A DNA stretch of 44,409 bases from W0P28-013 sp963659365 (GTDB lineage Bacteria; Bacteroidota; Bacteroidia; Bacteroidales; Paludibacteraceae), in the NCBI GenBank assembly GCA_963659365.1, contig CAVKTI010000011.1, positions 1-44,409 of the forward strand. Direction: 5' to 3'. The notes below the pieces were generated by a model that ran no database searches, was not told the origin of the DNA, and was given only the letters and a program-made list of their open reading frames with translations. Positions 35,813 to 44,230 of this stretch are shown piece by piece. The first letter of the stretch is position 1, and each line of letters starts with the position of its first letter. The position numbers were made by a program, and so were the translations under genes.

Positions 35813-37006
35813 CTAATTCACCGCAATTTTGTGCGTGTGGTTGCCGATTTTTACTAGATAAATGCCCGCATTTGGCAGTGTAAGGGTCTGATTTTCAACC
35901 TGTTTTTCGTGGCAGACGATTGCGCCGCTGGCGTTGTAGATGGTCAGTGGTGCGCTGTTGGCTTGCGCTATGCTGATTTGGCGGCCGTGAACGGTAATTT
36001 GCGGCAGTTCGGTGCTGGCCTCGAGCGCAGTAGGCGTGCGCCCATCGATGATTTGAGTGGCGTAGTAGGCCACCATGCCGTGTGTAGTGTCACCAGCCAC
36101 AATGTTGAGCGCACTGCGGTTGAGTATGGTTGCCAAACTGGTGCAACCACGAAACGCATAATCCTCAATCAATTGCAGCGTTGTTGGCAGTTCGAGCGCA
36201 AATAGAGCCGTATTTTCGAATGCGCTGCGCCCGATGGTTCTCAAACTTTTGCCCAGATAGAGCAACGACAAATCGCTACAGCCGTCGAATGCGTTTGCGC
36301 CAATGGATTCGAGTTGCGTGTTTTGGAAATTGGCGATTTGCAGATAGAAACACTCGGTAAATGCGTTGCGCTCAATCGTTTTCAAACCTGTGCCAAAATT
36401 GACTTCGGCCAGTGCCGAGCATTTCTGAAATGCGCCGTTTCTTATGGTAACAACACTGTTGGGCAGCGTTACGCTGGCAATGCCGCTGTTGTAGGCGAAT
36501 CCGTTGATTTCGGTCAGTCCATCGGGCAGTGTAATGTTGCCATCAAGTGCGCGTGGCACTAAAAAGATAGCCAGCGGCGAACGCTCGTACATAATGCCGT
36601 CGGTAACAATAAATCTTGGATTTTTGGCATCGATAGTAACTGTTTTTAGAGCATCGCACTTCGAAAAAGGATCAAGGCCTGTAGCTGTAACCGACGCTGG
36701 CAGTGCAAGAGAAGTCATCAGTGTGCTGTTGGCAAAGGCACTTCCGCCGAGAGCCGTAACGGCGTAGGTTTCTTCGTCGTAGACGAACGATGCTGGAATC
36801 GTAATGTCGCCTACATACAAATCGGTTGGCTGGTAGTAGAGCCAGCCATCTTCTGGACTGGTTTGACTGGCGTGTTGGCGGCAGACGACGGTGGCAGTTT
36901 TGGCCGTTTCGTCGATGCGGTAGTGAATGTCGTTTACCGTGATGTACTGCGTGGCGCTGGCGTGCAACAGCAGCAGAGCGAGCAGGGTAGTGGCAAATGT
37001 TCTCAT
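35813..37006 (-). CDS. BspA-like leucine-rich repeat surface protein
   Basis: Start at 37006 gives a signal peptide (MRTFATTLLALLLLHASA) and 397 residues. Residues ~75-310 carry BspA-type LRR units (GGSAFANSTLMTSLALPASV, GAFQKCSALAEVNFGTGLKT, NAFDGCSDLSLLYLGKSLRT). The last ~80 residues (LTIYNASGAIVCHEKQ, LPNAGIYLVKIGNHTHKIAV) match the type IX secretion C-terminal sorting domain, type A. So the protein is probably exported and bound at the cell surface, where BspA relatives adhere to host or other cells. Promoter box at 37032-37039. Confidence 0.85.
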   Translation of the reverse strand: MRTFATTLLALLLLHASATQYITVNDIHYRIDETAKTATVVCRQHASQTSPEDGWLYYQPTDLYVGDITIPASFVYDEETYAVTALGGSAFANSTLMTSLALPASVTATGLDPFSKCDALKTVTIDAKNPRFIVTDGIMYERSPLAIFLVPRALDGNITLPDGLTEINGFAYNSGIASVTLPNSVVTIRNGAFQKCSALAEVNFGTGLKTIERNAFTECFYLQIANFQNTQLESIGANAFDGCSDLSLLYLGKSLRTIGRSAFENTALFALELPTTLQLIEDYAFRGCTSLATILNRSALNIVAGDTTHGMVAYYATQIIDGRTPTALEASTELPQITVHGRQISIAQANSAPLTIYNASGAIVCHEKQVENQTLTLPNAGIYLVKIGNHTHKIAVN

Positions 37007-37031
37007 AGCAGTCGGTGTTTCTGATTTCGGA

Positions 37032-37039
37032 CAAAAGTA
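37032..37039 (-). promoter_or_regulatory. -7 box of the BspA-like gene
   Basis: CAAAAGTA on the plus strand is TACTTTTG on the minus strand, 25 bases before the start codon. Confidence 0.55.
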
Positions 37040-37069
37040 GATATAATTTCCCGTCCGACCAAGCCGCAC

Positions 37070-37300
37070 CGCAATTTTAACTAACAGAAAGGAATTTTAA
37101 CTTTGGTTGTGTGATTATTTGAAAATTTGAAGATTTGAAAATTTGAAGATTTGCGGTTCGACAGGCTCACCGCCCCACTTGAAACTTGAAACCAGAAATT
37201 AGAAATTGATTTTGCCCCACAGACCATCACCAATGCGTTAAACTAATCAACCAATCAACTGATCAACTTATCAACCAAAACTTTATACACTTTCAACTTT
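37070..37300 (+). other. Intergenic word mosaic before the amidase gene
   Basis: No ORF. Order: attatttgaaaatttgaaga repeats, ttgcggttcgacaggctca, acttgaaacttgaaaccag, attttgccccacagaccatc, accaatgcgttaaac, aaccaatcaactgatcaac, ctttatacactttcaac. Same families as 24768-24949. Confidence 0.65.
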
Positions 37301-37313
37301 CAACAAAAATTCG

Positions 37314-37321
37314 TACCTTTG
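37314..37321 (+). promoter_or_regulatory. -7 box of the amidase-mlaD operon
   Basis: TACCTTTG, 45 bases before the ATG at 37367. Confidence 0.65.
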
Positions 37322-37366
37322 CAGATTGTTACACAAGTCGGATATCCGATTTTGCCTGATTGAGAG

Positions 37367-38545
37367 ATGAAACGCTTTGTGCATTTGTTGCTTTTTTGTG
37401 CTGCTGCGCTTGTGGCTGTGGCCAAACCGTTCACCGTGGTGATCGATGCGGGGCATGGCGGCAAAGACCCAGGCGCACTGGGCGCACGCGGACGCGAAAA
37501 GGACATCAATCTGAATGTGGCACTCAAATTTGGCCGCTTGGTGAACGAAAATATGCCCACGGTGAAAGTGGTTTACACGCGCGACAAAGATGTGTTTGTG
37601 CCGCTGCAAGACCGCTGCACGATAGCCAACAAAGCCAACGGCGACCTCTTTGTGTCGATTCATGTGAACGCCTCGAAATCGAGCGCGGCCTACGGAGTCG
37701 AAACTTACACCATCGGCTTGTCAAAATCGGATGCCAACTTCGAGGTGGCGAAGCGCGAAAACTCGGTGATTCTGCTCGAAGATGGCTACAAAGAGCGTTA
37801 CCAAGGCTTCGACCCACGCTCGCCCGAATCGTACATCATGTTCGAGTTTATGCAGTCGAAGTTTAGCGACCAAAGCATCGAAATGGCGGCCTACACGCAG
37901 GACGAATTCATCGAAATGAAACGCTACAACCGCGGCGTGCGGCAAGAGAATTTTTGGGTGCTGCACCAAACCAAAATGCCGAGCGTGCTGATTGAGTTGG
38001 GCTTCATCTCGAACCGCGAAGAGGAGAAATATCTGCTCTCCGACGAAGGTCAGCAAGAGTTGGCACTCTCCATTTTCCGCGCTTTCGAACGCTACAAACA
38101 CGAGTACGACCGCAAAAATACCGTGTCGGTGGTGGAGCGTCCTACCGACGATGCGCCTGTGAAACCAACCACGCCAACCAAGCCCGAAAAGACCACAAAG
38201 CCAGAAAAATCAGAAAAAACAACGCCAAAACCCAAAACTGAATCGGCACCAGCACTTTCGGTGGAGTACGAAAAAGGCGTGAAAGCCATCTACAAACTGC
38301 AAATTTTCACCACAAGCCAAAAAATCGACGACCCATCGGACGCGCGCTTCAAAGGGCTGGCATGCGACTACTACGAAGAGGACGGCATGTTCAAATACAC
38401 GCACGGTGCCAACGCGAATCTGGGTTTTATGTTGAAACTGAAAGCCGAAATCAAAGGCAAATTTCCGCAAGCATTTATGGTGGCATTCTACAACGGCAAA
38501 AAAATAACGCTGCAAGAGGCAAAAGAGATAAATTCGCGGCGATAA
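37367..38545 (+). CDS. N-acetylmuramoyl-L-alanine amidase with C-terminal SPOR-like domain
   Basis: Cleaves the amide bond between MurNAc and the stem peptide during cell separation. The 392-residue protein has a signal peptide (KRFVHLLLFCAAALVAVA), the amidase_3 domain (~24-245) with zinc ligands in VVIDAGHGGKDPGA (His), GREKDINL (Glu) and SIHVNA (His) and the catalytic Glu in LIELGFISN. A Pro/Lys/Thr linker (~255-290) leads to a C-terminal domain (~300-392, IYKLQIFTTSQKI...) of SPOR-like layout that would target septal glycan. Next gene 44 bases downstream, probably one operon. Confidence 0.9.
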   Translation: MKRFVHLLLFCAAALVAVAKPFTVVIDAGHGGKDPGALGARGREKDINLNVALKFGRLVNENMPTVKVVYTRDKDVFVPLQDRCTIANKANGDLFVSIHVNASKSSAAYGVETYTIGLSKSDANFEVAKRENSVILLEDGYKERYQGFDPRSPESYIMFEFMQSKFSDQSIEMAAYTQDEFIEMKRYNRGVRQENFWVLHQTKMPSVLIELGFISNREEEKYLLSDEGQQELALSIFRAFERYKHEYDRKNTVSVVERPTDDAPVKPTTPTKPEKTTKPEKSEKTTPKPKTESAPALSVEYEKGVKAIYKLQIFTTSQKIDDPSDARFKGLACDYYEEDGMFKYTHGANANLGFMLKLKAEIKGKFPQAFMVAFYNGKKITLQEAKEINSRR

Positions 38546-38589
38546 CCGCACAAAAATTGGCATACACCCTATAAAAAAAAGTTTTCTCT

Positions 38590-39495
38590 ATGAAAAAGAT
38601 ATTTACGCGCGAAGTGAAAATCGGATTGTCGTTCATCGTGGCAATCGTCTGCATTGTGGTGGGTATCAACTACTTGAAAGGCATCAATGTGTTTGCGCCA
38701 AGCAACCACTACTACGCCAAATTCGACCGACTGGACGGTCTTGTGGTGTCGAACAATGTGATGGTGCGCGGCTACAAAGTTGGGCAGGTGAGCCATATCG
38801 CCTACGATTTTACATGCGAACACCCGTTTACAATCACTATTCTTGTCGATGACGAAGTGCGCCTGCCGCTCGGGTCGAAACTCGTTCTGTGCGACGATGG
38901 GCTGCTGGGCGGCAAGGTGATAGATGTGCGCTACGGTACCGACACGCAGTTCTACGCTTCGGGCGACACCGTTTCGTCCGACATCGATGCGGGGCTGATG
39001 GCGACCATTGCCACGCTGGTGCCGAAACTCGAAGGCACTATCGAACGCGTCGATTCGGTGCTCGAATCGGTACACCGCATCACCTCGTCGAAAGAGTTGA
39101 AAAACAGCCTCCGCTCGATAGAAACGGCCGCAGCCGACCTGAAAACCTCGTCGGCGCAACTCAAACGCTTGATGAACACGCAAGTACCAAAAATTGTGGA
39201 CGATGTGAATGTTATCACTGGCGACCTGAAAAAGGTTTCTGGCGACCTGAAACAGGTGGAATTTGCCGCTCTTTTTGCGCGCATCGACCACACGGTGAAC
39301 AACCTGCAACTCTTCTCCGACAAACTCAACTCGAGCGAAGGCACCATCGGCAAACTGATGAACGACAACGGCCTTTACGACAATATCAACACCACCGTTA
39401 CAAGTGTGAACGATTTGGTCATCGACCTCAAGGCCAATCCGAAGCGTTATGTGCATTTTTCGCTCTTCGGTGCCAAGGAAAAGAAGAAAAAATAG
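38590..39495 (+). CDS. MlaD/MCE-family lipid transport protein
   Basis: Periplasmic, membrane-anchored lipid-binding component of an MCE transporter. The 301-residue protein has one membrane segment (~9-28, VKIGLSFIVAIVCIVVGINY), an MCE domain (~35-115, YYAKFDRLDGLVVSNNVMVR, GYKVGQVSHIAYDF, GLLGGKVIDVRYG) and a helical C-terminal region. This single-copy MCE protein after the amidase is a recurrent pair in Bacteroidota. The ATPase and permease (MlaF/E) are not in the window. Confidence 0.88.
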   Translation: MKKIFTREVKIGLSFIVAIVCIVVGINYLKGINVFAPSNHYYAKFDRLDGLVVSNNVMVRGYKVGQVSHIAYDFTCEHPFTITILVDDEVRLPLGSKLVLCDDGLLGGKVIDVRYGTDTQFYASGDTVSSDIDAGLMATIATLVPKLEGTIERVDSVLESVHRITSSKELKNSLRSIETAAADLKTSSAQLKRLMNTQVPKIVDDVNVITGDLKKVSGDLKQVEFAALFARIDHTVNNLQLFSDKLNSSEGTIGKLMNDNGLYDNINTTVTSVNDLVIDLKANPKRYVHFSLFGAKEKKKK

Positions 39496-39513
39496 CGACG
39501 ATTTTAGCGCATT

Positions 39514-39538
39514 CTTATTTAGACTGAATCTAAATAAG
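39514..39538. promoter_or_regulatory. Perfect 10-bp palindrome, operator-like
   Basis: CTTATTTAGA (39514-39523) and TCTAAATAAG (39529-39538) around CTGAA. AT-rich perfect palindromes TTTAGA-n-TCTAAA resemble operators of metal-dependent repressors; no T-run follows, so it is not a terminator. Which gene it serves is unclear: mlaD ends 19 bases upstream and dnaA starts 324 bases downstream. Confidence 0.45.
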
Positions 39539-39575
39539 CAAAAAAATGAAATAATTTTCAACTATAAAATTGTAA

Positions 39576-39616
39576 CTCTCGAACCGCCCAAATTTCAAGC
39601 AGTTCGGGAGTTTTTT
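39576..39616 (+). terminator. Intrinsic terminator of the amidase-mlaD operon
   Basis: CTCTCGAAC (39576-39584) pairs with GTTCGGGAG (39602-39610) with one GU pair, followed by six T. Confidence 0.8.
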
Positions 39617-39861
39617 GTTCGCCTTGCGACGAATCGAAACGAAAAAATAAGTCGCTGTTTATCAGATAGTTGTGCCTAAAACGCTGAAAGTCAGAAGCCA
39701 GTTCGACCGTTTGAAAATCAAAGTGTTATAAATGTGAATTTTTCCCAAAAAATCTGACCATTTTTTTGTTTGAAAAAAGAGTGCGACCTTTGCAGCAGAA
39801 AAATTGTTGATAAAATTTCGAAAAAGATATAAACAACCAAACACTACATTTTTTTAGGACG
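39617..39861. other. dnaA leader region
   Basis: 245 bp without a gene. A near-consensus -7 element GACCTTTG lies at 39785-39792. I find no cluster of DnaA boxes (TTATCCACA or one-mismatch forms), so an origin here is not supported. Confidence 0.5.
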
Positions 39862-41250
39862 ATGATGACACCCCAAGAGTTGTGGAACAGATGTTTGAAG
39901 GTAATCAAGGACAACATACCCGATGCCGCCTATGCGACATGGTTTGAACCGATTGTCCCGCTGAAGTACGAAAACGGCGAATTTGTGCTGCAAGTGCCGA
40001 GCATGTTTTTCTACGAGTATATCGAAGAGAAATTTGCCGAACTGCTGCGCGTAACGCTCTACCGCGAGGTGGGGCAGGGCACAAAACTGCTCTACCAAAT
40101 TCGTGTGGACAAAGCCTCGACCACAACTCTTCCGTCGGCCAACCAAAATGCCGTAGAAACCGTGCCAGAGCAGGTGCGCTCCATCATCAACGACCCGTTC
40201 CAACGCGTGGTGCAAAAGGAGATTGATCCGCAGTTGAACGCCGCCTACAGTTTCAACACCTACATCGAAGGGGCGAGCAACAAACTGGCGCGCGCCGCTG
40301 GCGTGAGCATCGCCAACGAACCGGGCAAAACCATCTTCAACCCGCTGTTTCTTTACGGAAAATCGGGCGTTGGCAAAACGCACTTGGTAAACGCCATCGG
40401 CATTATGGCCAAGCAACTCTATCCCGAAAAACGCGTGCTGTATGTCTCGGCAAATCTGTTCCAAATTCAATATACTGACGCTGTGCGCCGCAACGAAACG
40501 AACGATTTTTTGAACTTCTACAGCAACATCGATGTGCTGATTTTGGACGATATCCACGAATTTATGGACAAGGTGGGTACGCAGAAGACATTTTTCAACA
40601 TCTTCAACCACCTGCACCAAAACGGCAAGCAGATAATCATGACTTGCGACCGCGCGCCGGGTTCGCTCGAAGGCATGGAAGAGCGGCTGCTCACACGCTT
40701 CAAATGGGGCTTGAGTGCCGAAATAGAGATGCCCGATTTTGAACTGCGCAAAGCCATTCTGAAGAGCAAAATATACAAAGACGGACTCGAAGTGCCCGAA
40801 GAGGTGATCGACTATATCGCCGAAAATGTAACCGACAGCGTGCGTAACCTCGAAGGCGTGTTGGTGTCGCTGCTGGCGCACGCCACGCTTACCGACGAAG
40901 ATATCGACCTTGCTTTGGCCGAAAAAGTTGTGGGCAAAGTGGTGGCTCCCGCCAACAATGTCATTTCGGTGGAGAAAATCAGAGATATGGTGTGCGACTA
41001 TTTTGCGCTGCCGCTCGAATCGTTCATGTCGAAAACGCGCAAACGCGAAATCGCTACGGCGCGGCAGGTGGCGATGTACCTCTCGAAGCAGTACACCAAA
41101 AGTTCGCTCTCGGCCATCGGCAAACTGATTGGCGGCCGCGACCACGCCACCGTGCTGCACGCTTGCGGCGTAGTGAACGACCTGATGGACACCGACAAAA
41201 GTTTCCGCATGAGCGTAAAAGAACTCGAACAACAACTGCTGAAGAATTAG
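39862..41250 (+). CDS. dnaA: Chromosomal replication initiator DnaA
   Basis: Binds oriC and opens it with ATP. The 462-residue protein has domain I (~1-85, ELWNRCLKVIKDNIPDAAYA, ATWF), a short linker, the AAA+ domain with Walker A LYGKSGVGKTHLVNAIG and Walker B VLILDDIHEF, sensor motifs (ERLLTRFKWGL) and DNA-binding domain IV with KTRKREIATARQVAMYLSKQ and the signature GGRDHATVLHACGVV. Two ATGs in tandem (39862, 39865) are possible starts. No dnaN or recF follows, so it is not in the classical dnaA-dnaN arrangement, as usual in Bacteroidota. Confidence 0.96.
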   Translation: MMTPQELWNRCLKVIKDNIPDAAYATWFEPIVPLKYENGEFVLQVPSMFFYEYIEEKFAELLRVTLYREVGQGTKLLYQIRVDKASTTTLPSANQNAVETVPEQVRSIINDPFQRVVQKEIDPQLNAAYSFNTYIEGASNKLARAAGVSIANEPGKTIFNPLFLYGKSGVGKTHLVNAIGIMAKQLYPEKRVLYVSANLFQIQYTDAVRRNETNDFLNFYSNIDVLILDDIHEFMDKVGTQKTFFNIFNHLHQNGKQIIMTCDRAPGSLEGMEERLLTRFKWGLSAEIEMPDFELRKAILKSKIYKDGLEVPEEVIDYIAENVTDSVRNLEGVLVSLLAHATLTDEDIDLALAEKVVGKVVAPANNVISVEKIRDMVCDYFALPLESFMSKTRKREIATARQVAMYLSKQYTKSSLSAIGKLIGGRDHATVLHACGVVNDLMDTDKSFRMSVKELEQQLLKN

Positions 41251-41261
41251 GAGTGATGCGG

Positions 41262-41632
41262 CAAAGCCGCAATTTCAGAATTTCAAATTTCAGAATTTCA
41301 AATTTCAGGATTTCAAATTTCAAATTGTAGGGACGCACCGAGTGCGTCCGAGAAGGTTAGCGGTTATAGGTTAGAGTTTATAGGGAACAGATCAAGACAA
41401 AGACTAAAACCAAAGGCTTTTCCCCTTCGGGGAAAATGGGAAAAGAGGCCACAAGAAAAATTAACAATAAATAATGAATAATGAATAATACTCGCAGCCT
41501 TTCGGCTACCGACAATTCTTAAATTCTTAAATTCTGAAACTTGCGCGCAGCGCAACCAGAAACCAGAAATTAGAAATATAGAAACTCGTCAACGATAAAA
41601 ATTCATCTTCGATAAAAAATGGTTAGGAGAGG
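41262..41632 (+). other. Longest intergenic word mosaic, before miaA
   Basis: No ORF over ~370 bp. Order: aatttcaaatttcagaattt repeats, GGACGCAC palindrome (41331), gttagcggttataggttag, agggaacagatcaagac, the module ggcttttccccttcgggga...gaaaagaggccacaa (41413-41453, also at ~849-890), ataaataatgaataatgaat, attcttaaattcttaaattc, GCGCGCAGCGC, accagaaaccagaaatt. Confidence 0.65.
41331..41349. repeat. Palindromic intergenic repeat, copy 5
   Basis: GGACGCACCGAGTGCGTCC, identical to copies 2-4. Confidence 0.9.
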
Positions 41633-41668
41633 CATCCAAGAGCGTTAGCGTTTTTGGATGTTCTTTTT
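41633..41668 (+). terminator. Hairpin with T-run in the miaA leader
   Basis: CATCCAA (41633-41639) pairs with TTGGATG (41654-41660), followed by TTCTTTTTC. It stands only 12 bases before the miaA start codon, so it could be an attenuator of miaA and not the end of an upstream gene. Confidence 0.5.
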
Positions 41669-41680
41669 CGCCGAAAACGC

Positions 41681-42607
41681 ATGGCAAACGCTTACGACAT
41701 ACTCACCATTCTTGGACCGACGGCTTCGGGCAAAACCGCTTTGGCTGTGGCTTTGGCGTCGCGGTTCGATGGCGAAATTCTCAGTGCCGACTCGCGGCAG
41801 GTTTATCGCGGTATGGACATTGGCACAGGCAAAGATTTGGCGGAATACACCGTCGCCGAGCGTGCCATTCCGTACCACCTTATCGACATTGCCGACGCTG
41901 GCTACAAGTACAATCTGTTCGAGTATCAGCGCGATTTTGCGGCGGCGTACAAGACGGTTGTCGCGCGCCACAAAACGCCGATTTTGTGCGGTGGCACAGG
42001 ACTTTACATCGAGGCGGTGTTGGGCGGTTACCAACTGGTGGCTGTACCCGAAAATGCGGAACTGCGCGCCGCTCTGGCGGACAAAACGCTGCCCGAACTT
42101 GCCGACATTCTGCGCGGCTACAAAACCCTGCACAACACCACCGACATCGACACGCCAAAACGCGCCATTCGCGCCATCGAAATTGCCGATTACAGCCGCC
42201 AACACCCCGAATTGCAGCCCACTGGCGAGCGGTTGCGCCCGCTCATCGTTGGGGTGAACATCGACCGCGAACTGCGCCGCAAAAAAATTACGGAACGCCT
42301 GCACCAACGGTTAGAATCGGGCATGATCGAAGAGGTGGAGCGTCTGTTGCAGGCTGGCATTCCGCCCGAAAATCTGACCTACTATGGATTGGAGTACAAG
42401 TCCGTAACTCTCTATCTGACAGGCGTTTTGACTTACGAAACGATGGTGGCGCAACTCGAAATAGCGATACACCAGTTTGCCAAACGCCAGATGACATGGT
42501 TTCGTGGCATGGAGCGGCGCGGTTTTGCCATCAACTGGCTCGACGCCACTTGGCCGATGGCCGAAAAAGTCGATTTTGTCGAAAAACTGTGGCTCAAAAA
42601 ACGGTAA
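41681..42607 (+). CDS. miaA: tRNA dimethylallyltransferase
   Basis: Adds the dimethylallyl group to A37 of tRNAs reading UNN codons. The ATG at 41681 gives 308 residues; an upstream TTG (41654) lies inside the leader hairpin and is less likely. Motifs: P-loop LTILGPTASGKTALAVALAS, the substrate motif SADSRQVYRGMDIGTGK, PILCGGTGLYIEAVL, RAIEIADYSR and the tRNA-binding QFAKRQMTWFRGM. Normal length. Confidence 0.95.
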   Translation: MANAYDILTILGPTASGKTALAVALASRFDGEILSADSRQVYRGMDIGTGKDLAEYTVAERAIPYHLIDIADAGYKYNLFEYQRDFAAAYKTVVARHKTPILCGGTGLYIEAVLGGYQLVAVPENAELRAALADKTLPELADILRGYKTLHNTTDIDTPKRAIRAIEIADYSRQHPELQPTGERLRPLIVGVNIDRELRRKKITERLHQRLESGMIEEVERLLQAGIPPENLTYYGLEYKSVTLYLTGVLTYETMVAQLEIAIHQFAKRQMTWFRGMERRGFAINWLDATWPMAEKVDFVEKLWLKKR

Positions 42608-42666
42608 ATCGTCGCTTTTCGCAAAAATAATTGCCACAGTGCGAGTTTATTCTGATTTTTTTTTAC

Positions 42667-42674
42667 TACCTTTG
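42667..42674 (+). promoter_or_regulatory. -7 box of the TPR protein gene
   Basis: TACCTTTG after a run of nine T, 79 bases before the ATG at 42754. Confidence 0.6.
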
Positions 42675-42753
42675 CAAACTGGTAGCGCAATGGCACGCAA
42701 TGCGCAGCGAATTGTGCGAAAAAGTTTGGTAAAAGTTTAATAATCAAGCAATT

Positions 42754-43440
42754 ATGGCGAAAATTAAGAAACAAGAAGAAGATGTAAAAATGGAAAGTGT
42801 GCAGGAAGCGTTGAGCCGTTCCGAAGCATTTCTCGAAAAATATCGCAGACAAATACTCATTGTCGGTGGCGTTGTAGTGGCCGTGGTGGTGGCAATTTTG
42901 CTCATTCACACCTACTACATGGTGCCGAAAAACGAGGAGGCGCAAGAGGCGATGTTGCCTGCTGTGGCTGCGTTCGAAAACGACCAGTACGAGTTGGCGC
43001 TGCGTGGCGACGAAGAAAACGACGGTTTTGCCGCCATCGTCGATGAATATGGCATGACCGATGCCGCCGAACTGGCCGCCTACTACGCTGGTGTGTGCGC
43101 CTACAACTTGGGCGAATACCAAGAGGCCGCCGACTATTTGAAGGGCGTTGATAACCGCTCGGTGAACCTTGCTCCAGCCGCAAAAATGTTGCTCGGCGAC
43201 TGCTATGTGCAACTCGACGAGTACGGCAAAGCGGTGAAATGTTTTGAAAAGGCTGCGAAACACGAAAATCTGCTGATTGCACCGAAAGCCCTGAAAAAAG
43301 CCGGTTTGGCTTACGAGAAAATGGGCGAATACGCCAAGGCCGCCAAAGCCTACACAAAAATCAAAGAGACCTATTTTCAGTCGCAAGAGGCCGTCGATAT
43401 CGAAAAATATATCGACCGTGCCAACGCGCTGGCCAAGTAA
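42754..43440 (+). CDS. Membrane-anchored tetratricopeptide repeat protein
   Basis: A 228-residue protein with a charged N-terminus, one membrane segment (~31-52, ILIVGGVVVAVVVAILLIHT) and a periplasmic region with TPR units (AAYYAGVCAYNLGEYQEAAD, AKMLLGDCYVQLDEYGKAVK, ALKKAGLAYEKMGEYAKAAK). The layout matches the YfgM-like family that assists the Sec translocon or outer-membrane assembly. In Bacteroidota this gene commonly precedes ribH, as here. Codon use and promoter are typical of the backbone. Confidence 0.85.
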   Translation: MAKIKKQEEDVKMESVQEALSRSEAFLEKYRRQILIVGGVVVAVVVAILLIHTYYMVPKNEEAQEAMLPAVAAFENDQYELALRGDEENDGFAAIVDEYGMTDAAELAAYYAGVCAYNLGEYQEAADYLKGVDNRSVNLAPAAKMLLGDCYVQLDEYGKAVKCFEKAAKHENLLIAPKALKKAGLAYEKMGEYAKAAKAYTKIKETYFQSQEAVDIEKYIDRANALAK

Positions 43441-43504
43441 AAAAGCCTGAAAAATAGACTTGAAAACCGTTTTGGGCTTGTGTCCGAAGCGGATTTTTTT
43501 TACA

Positions 43505-43732
43505 AATTAGGTTGATTGGTTGATTAGTTGATTAGTTGATTGGTTTAACGCATTAGTAAAAGTCTGCAAGGCAAAATAATTTTCAAATAATCAAATAACC
43601 AAATCAACAAATAACAATCAACTATAAGAACTTAAAGACATAGAAACAGCGCGTAGCGCGAGAAACGGACGCACGCGGTGCGTCCCTACTTTCTCACTTT
43701 TATACTTTCACACTTTCACACTATTTTGATTT
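43505..43732 (-). other. Intergenic word mosaic before ribH, mostly inverted
   Basis: No ORF. The words appear here on the opposite strand to ribH: aaccaatcaactaatcaac, gcgttaaac and ttgaaaattattttgcc read on the minus strand, then the palindrome (43667) and ctcacttttatactttcaca, the reverse of the tataaagtgaaaagtg module. One stretch (43590-43660) is in plus orientation (caaataaccaaatcaac, agacatagaaac, GCGCGTAGCGCG). Confidence 0.6.
43667..43685. repeat. Palindromic intergenic repeat, copy 6
   Basis: GGACGCACGCGGTGCGTCC; arms identical to the other copies, loop GCG. Confidence 0.9.
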
Positions 43733-44230
43733 ATGGCAACAAAATATCACAATTTGAGCGATTACGATGCGCAGGCCATGCCCGATAGGCAAGAGGTTCA
43801 GAATCAGCACTATGCCATTGTTGTGGCCGACTGGAACGACAATGTAACCTTTCGTCTGCTCGATGGTGCGATTGATGCGCTGATAGAGAACGGCGTGCGG
43901 CGCGAAAACATCACGGTAAAGCATGTCCCTGGCACTTTCGAACTTACTTTTGCTGCAAAAATGATACTGCGCGAGCAGTCGTCGGTGAATGCAGTCATCG
44001 TCATTGGGTGCGTTGTGCAGGGCGATACGCCGCATTTCGACTTTGTGTGCCGTGGTGTAACGCAGGGCATTGCCGCGCTCAACGCCGACGAAAAATACCG
44101 CGTGCCGATTATCTTCAGTGTGCTGACTACCAACACGATGCAGCAAGCCCTCGACCGTGCAGGTGGTTCGCTCGGCAACAAAGGTGTGGAGGGCGCTGTT
44201 ACCGCCATCAAAATGGCAAATCTGTTTTAG
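43733..44230 (+). CDS. ribH: 6,7-dimethyl-8-ribityllumazine synthase
   Basis: Condenses the ribityl-amino-uracil and the dihydroxybutanone phosphate to lumazine, the last-but-one step of riboflavin synthesis. The 165-residue protein shows the family motifs: IVVADWNDNVTFRLLDGAID, VPGTFELTFAAKMI, VIVIGCVVQGDTPHFDFVC with the catalytic His, and the C-terminal SVLTTNTMQQALDRAGGSLG with NKGVEGA. Length is normal. It forms icosahedral or pentameric assemblies in known species. No other rib gene is in the window. Confidence 0.95.
   Translation: MATKYHNLSDYDAQAMPDRQEVQNQHYAIVVADWNDNVTFRLLDGAIDALIENGVRRENITVKHVPGTFELTFAAKMILREQSSVNAVIVIGCVVQGDTPHFDFVCRGVTQGIAALNADEKYRVPIIFSVLTTNTMQQALDRAGGSLGNKGVEGAVTAIKMANLF

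Noticed and set aside
39617..39861. Replication origin upstream of dnaA
   Set aside because: No cluster of DnaA boxes and no AT-rich unwinding element with repeats could be seen.
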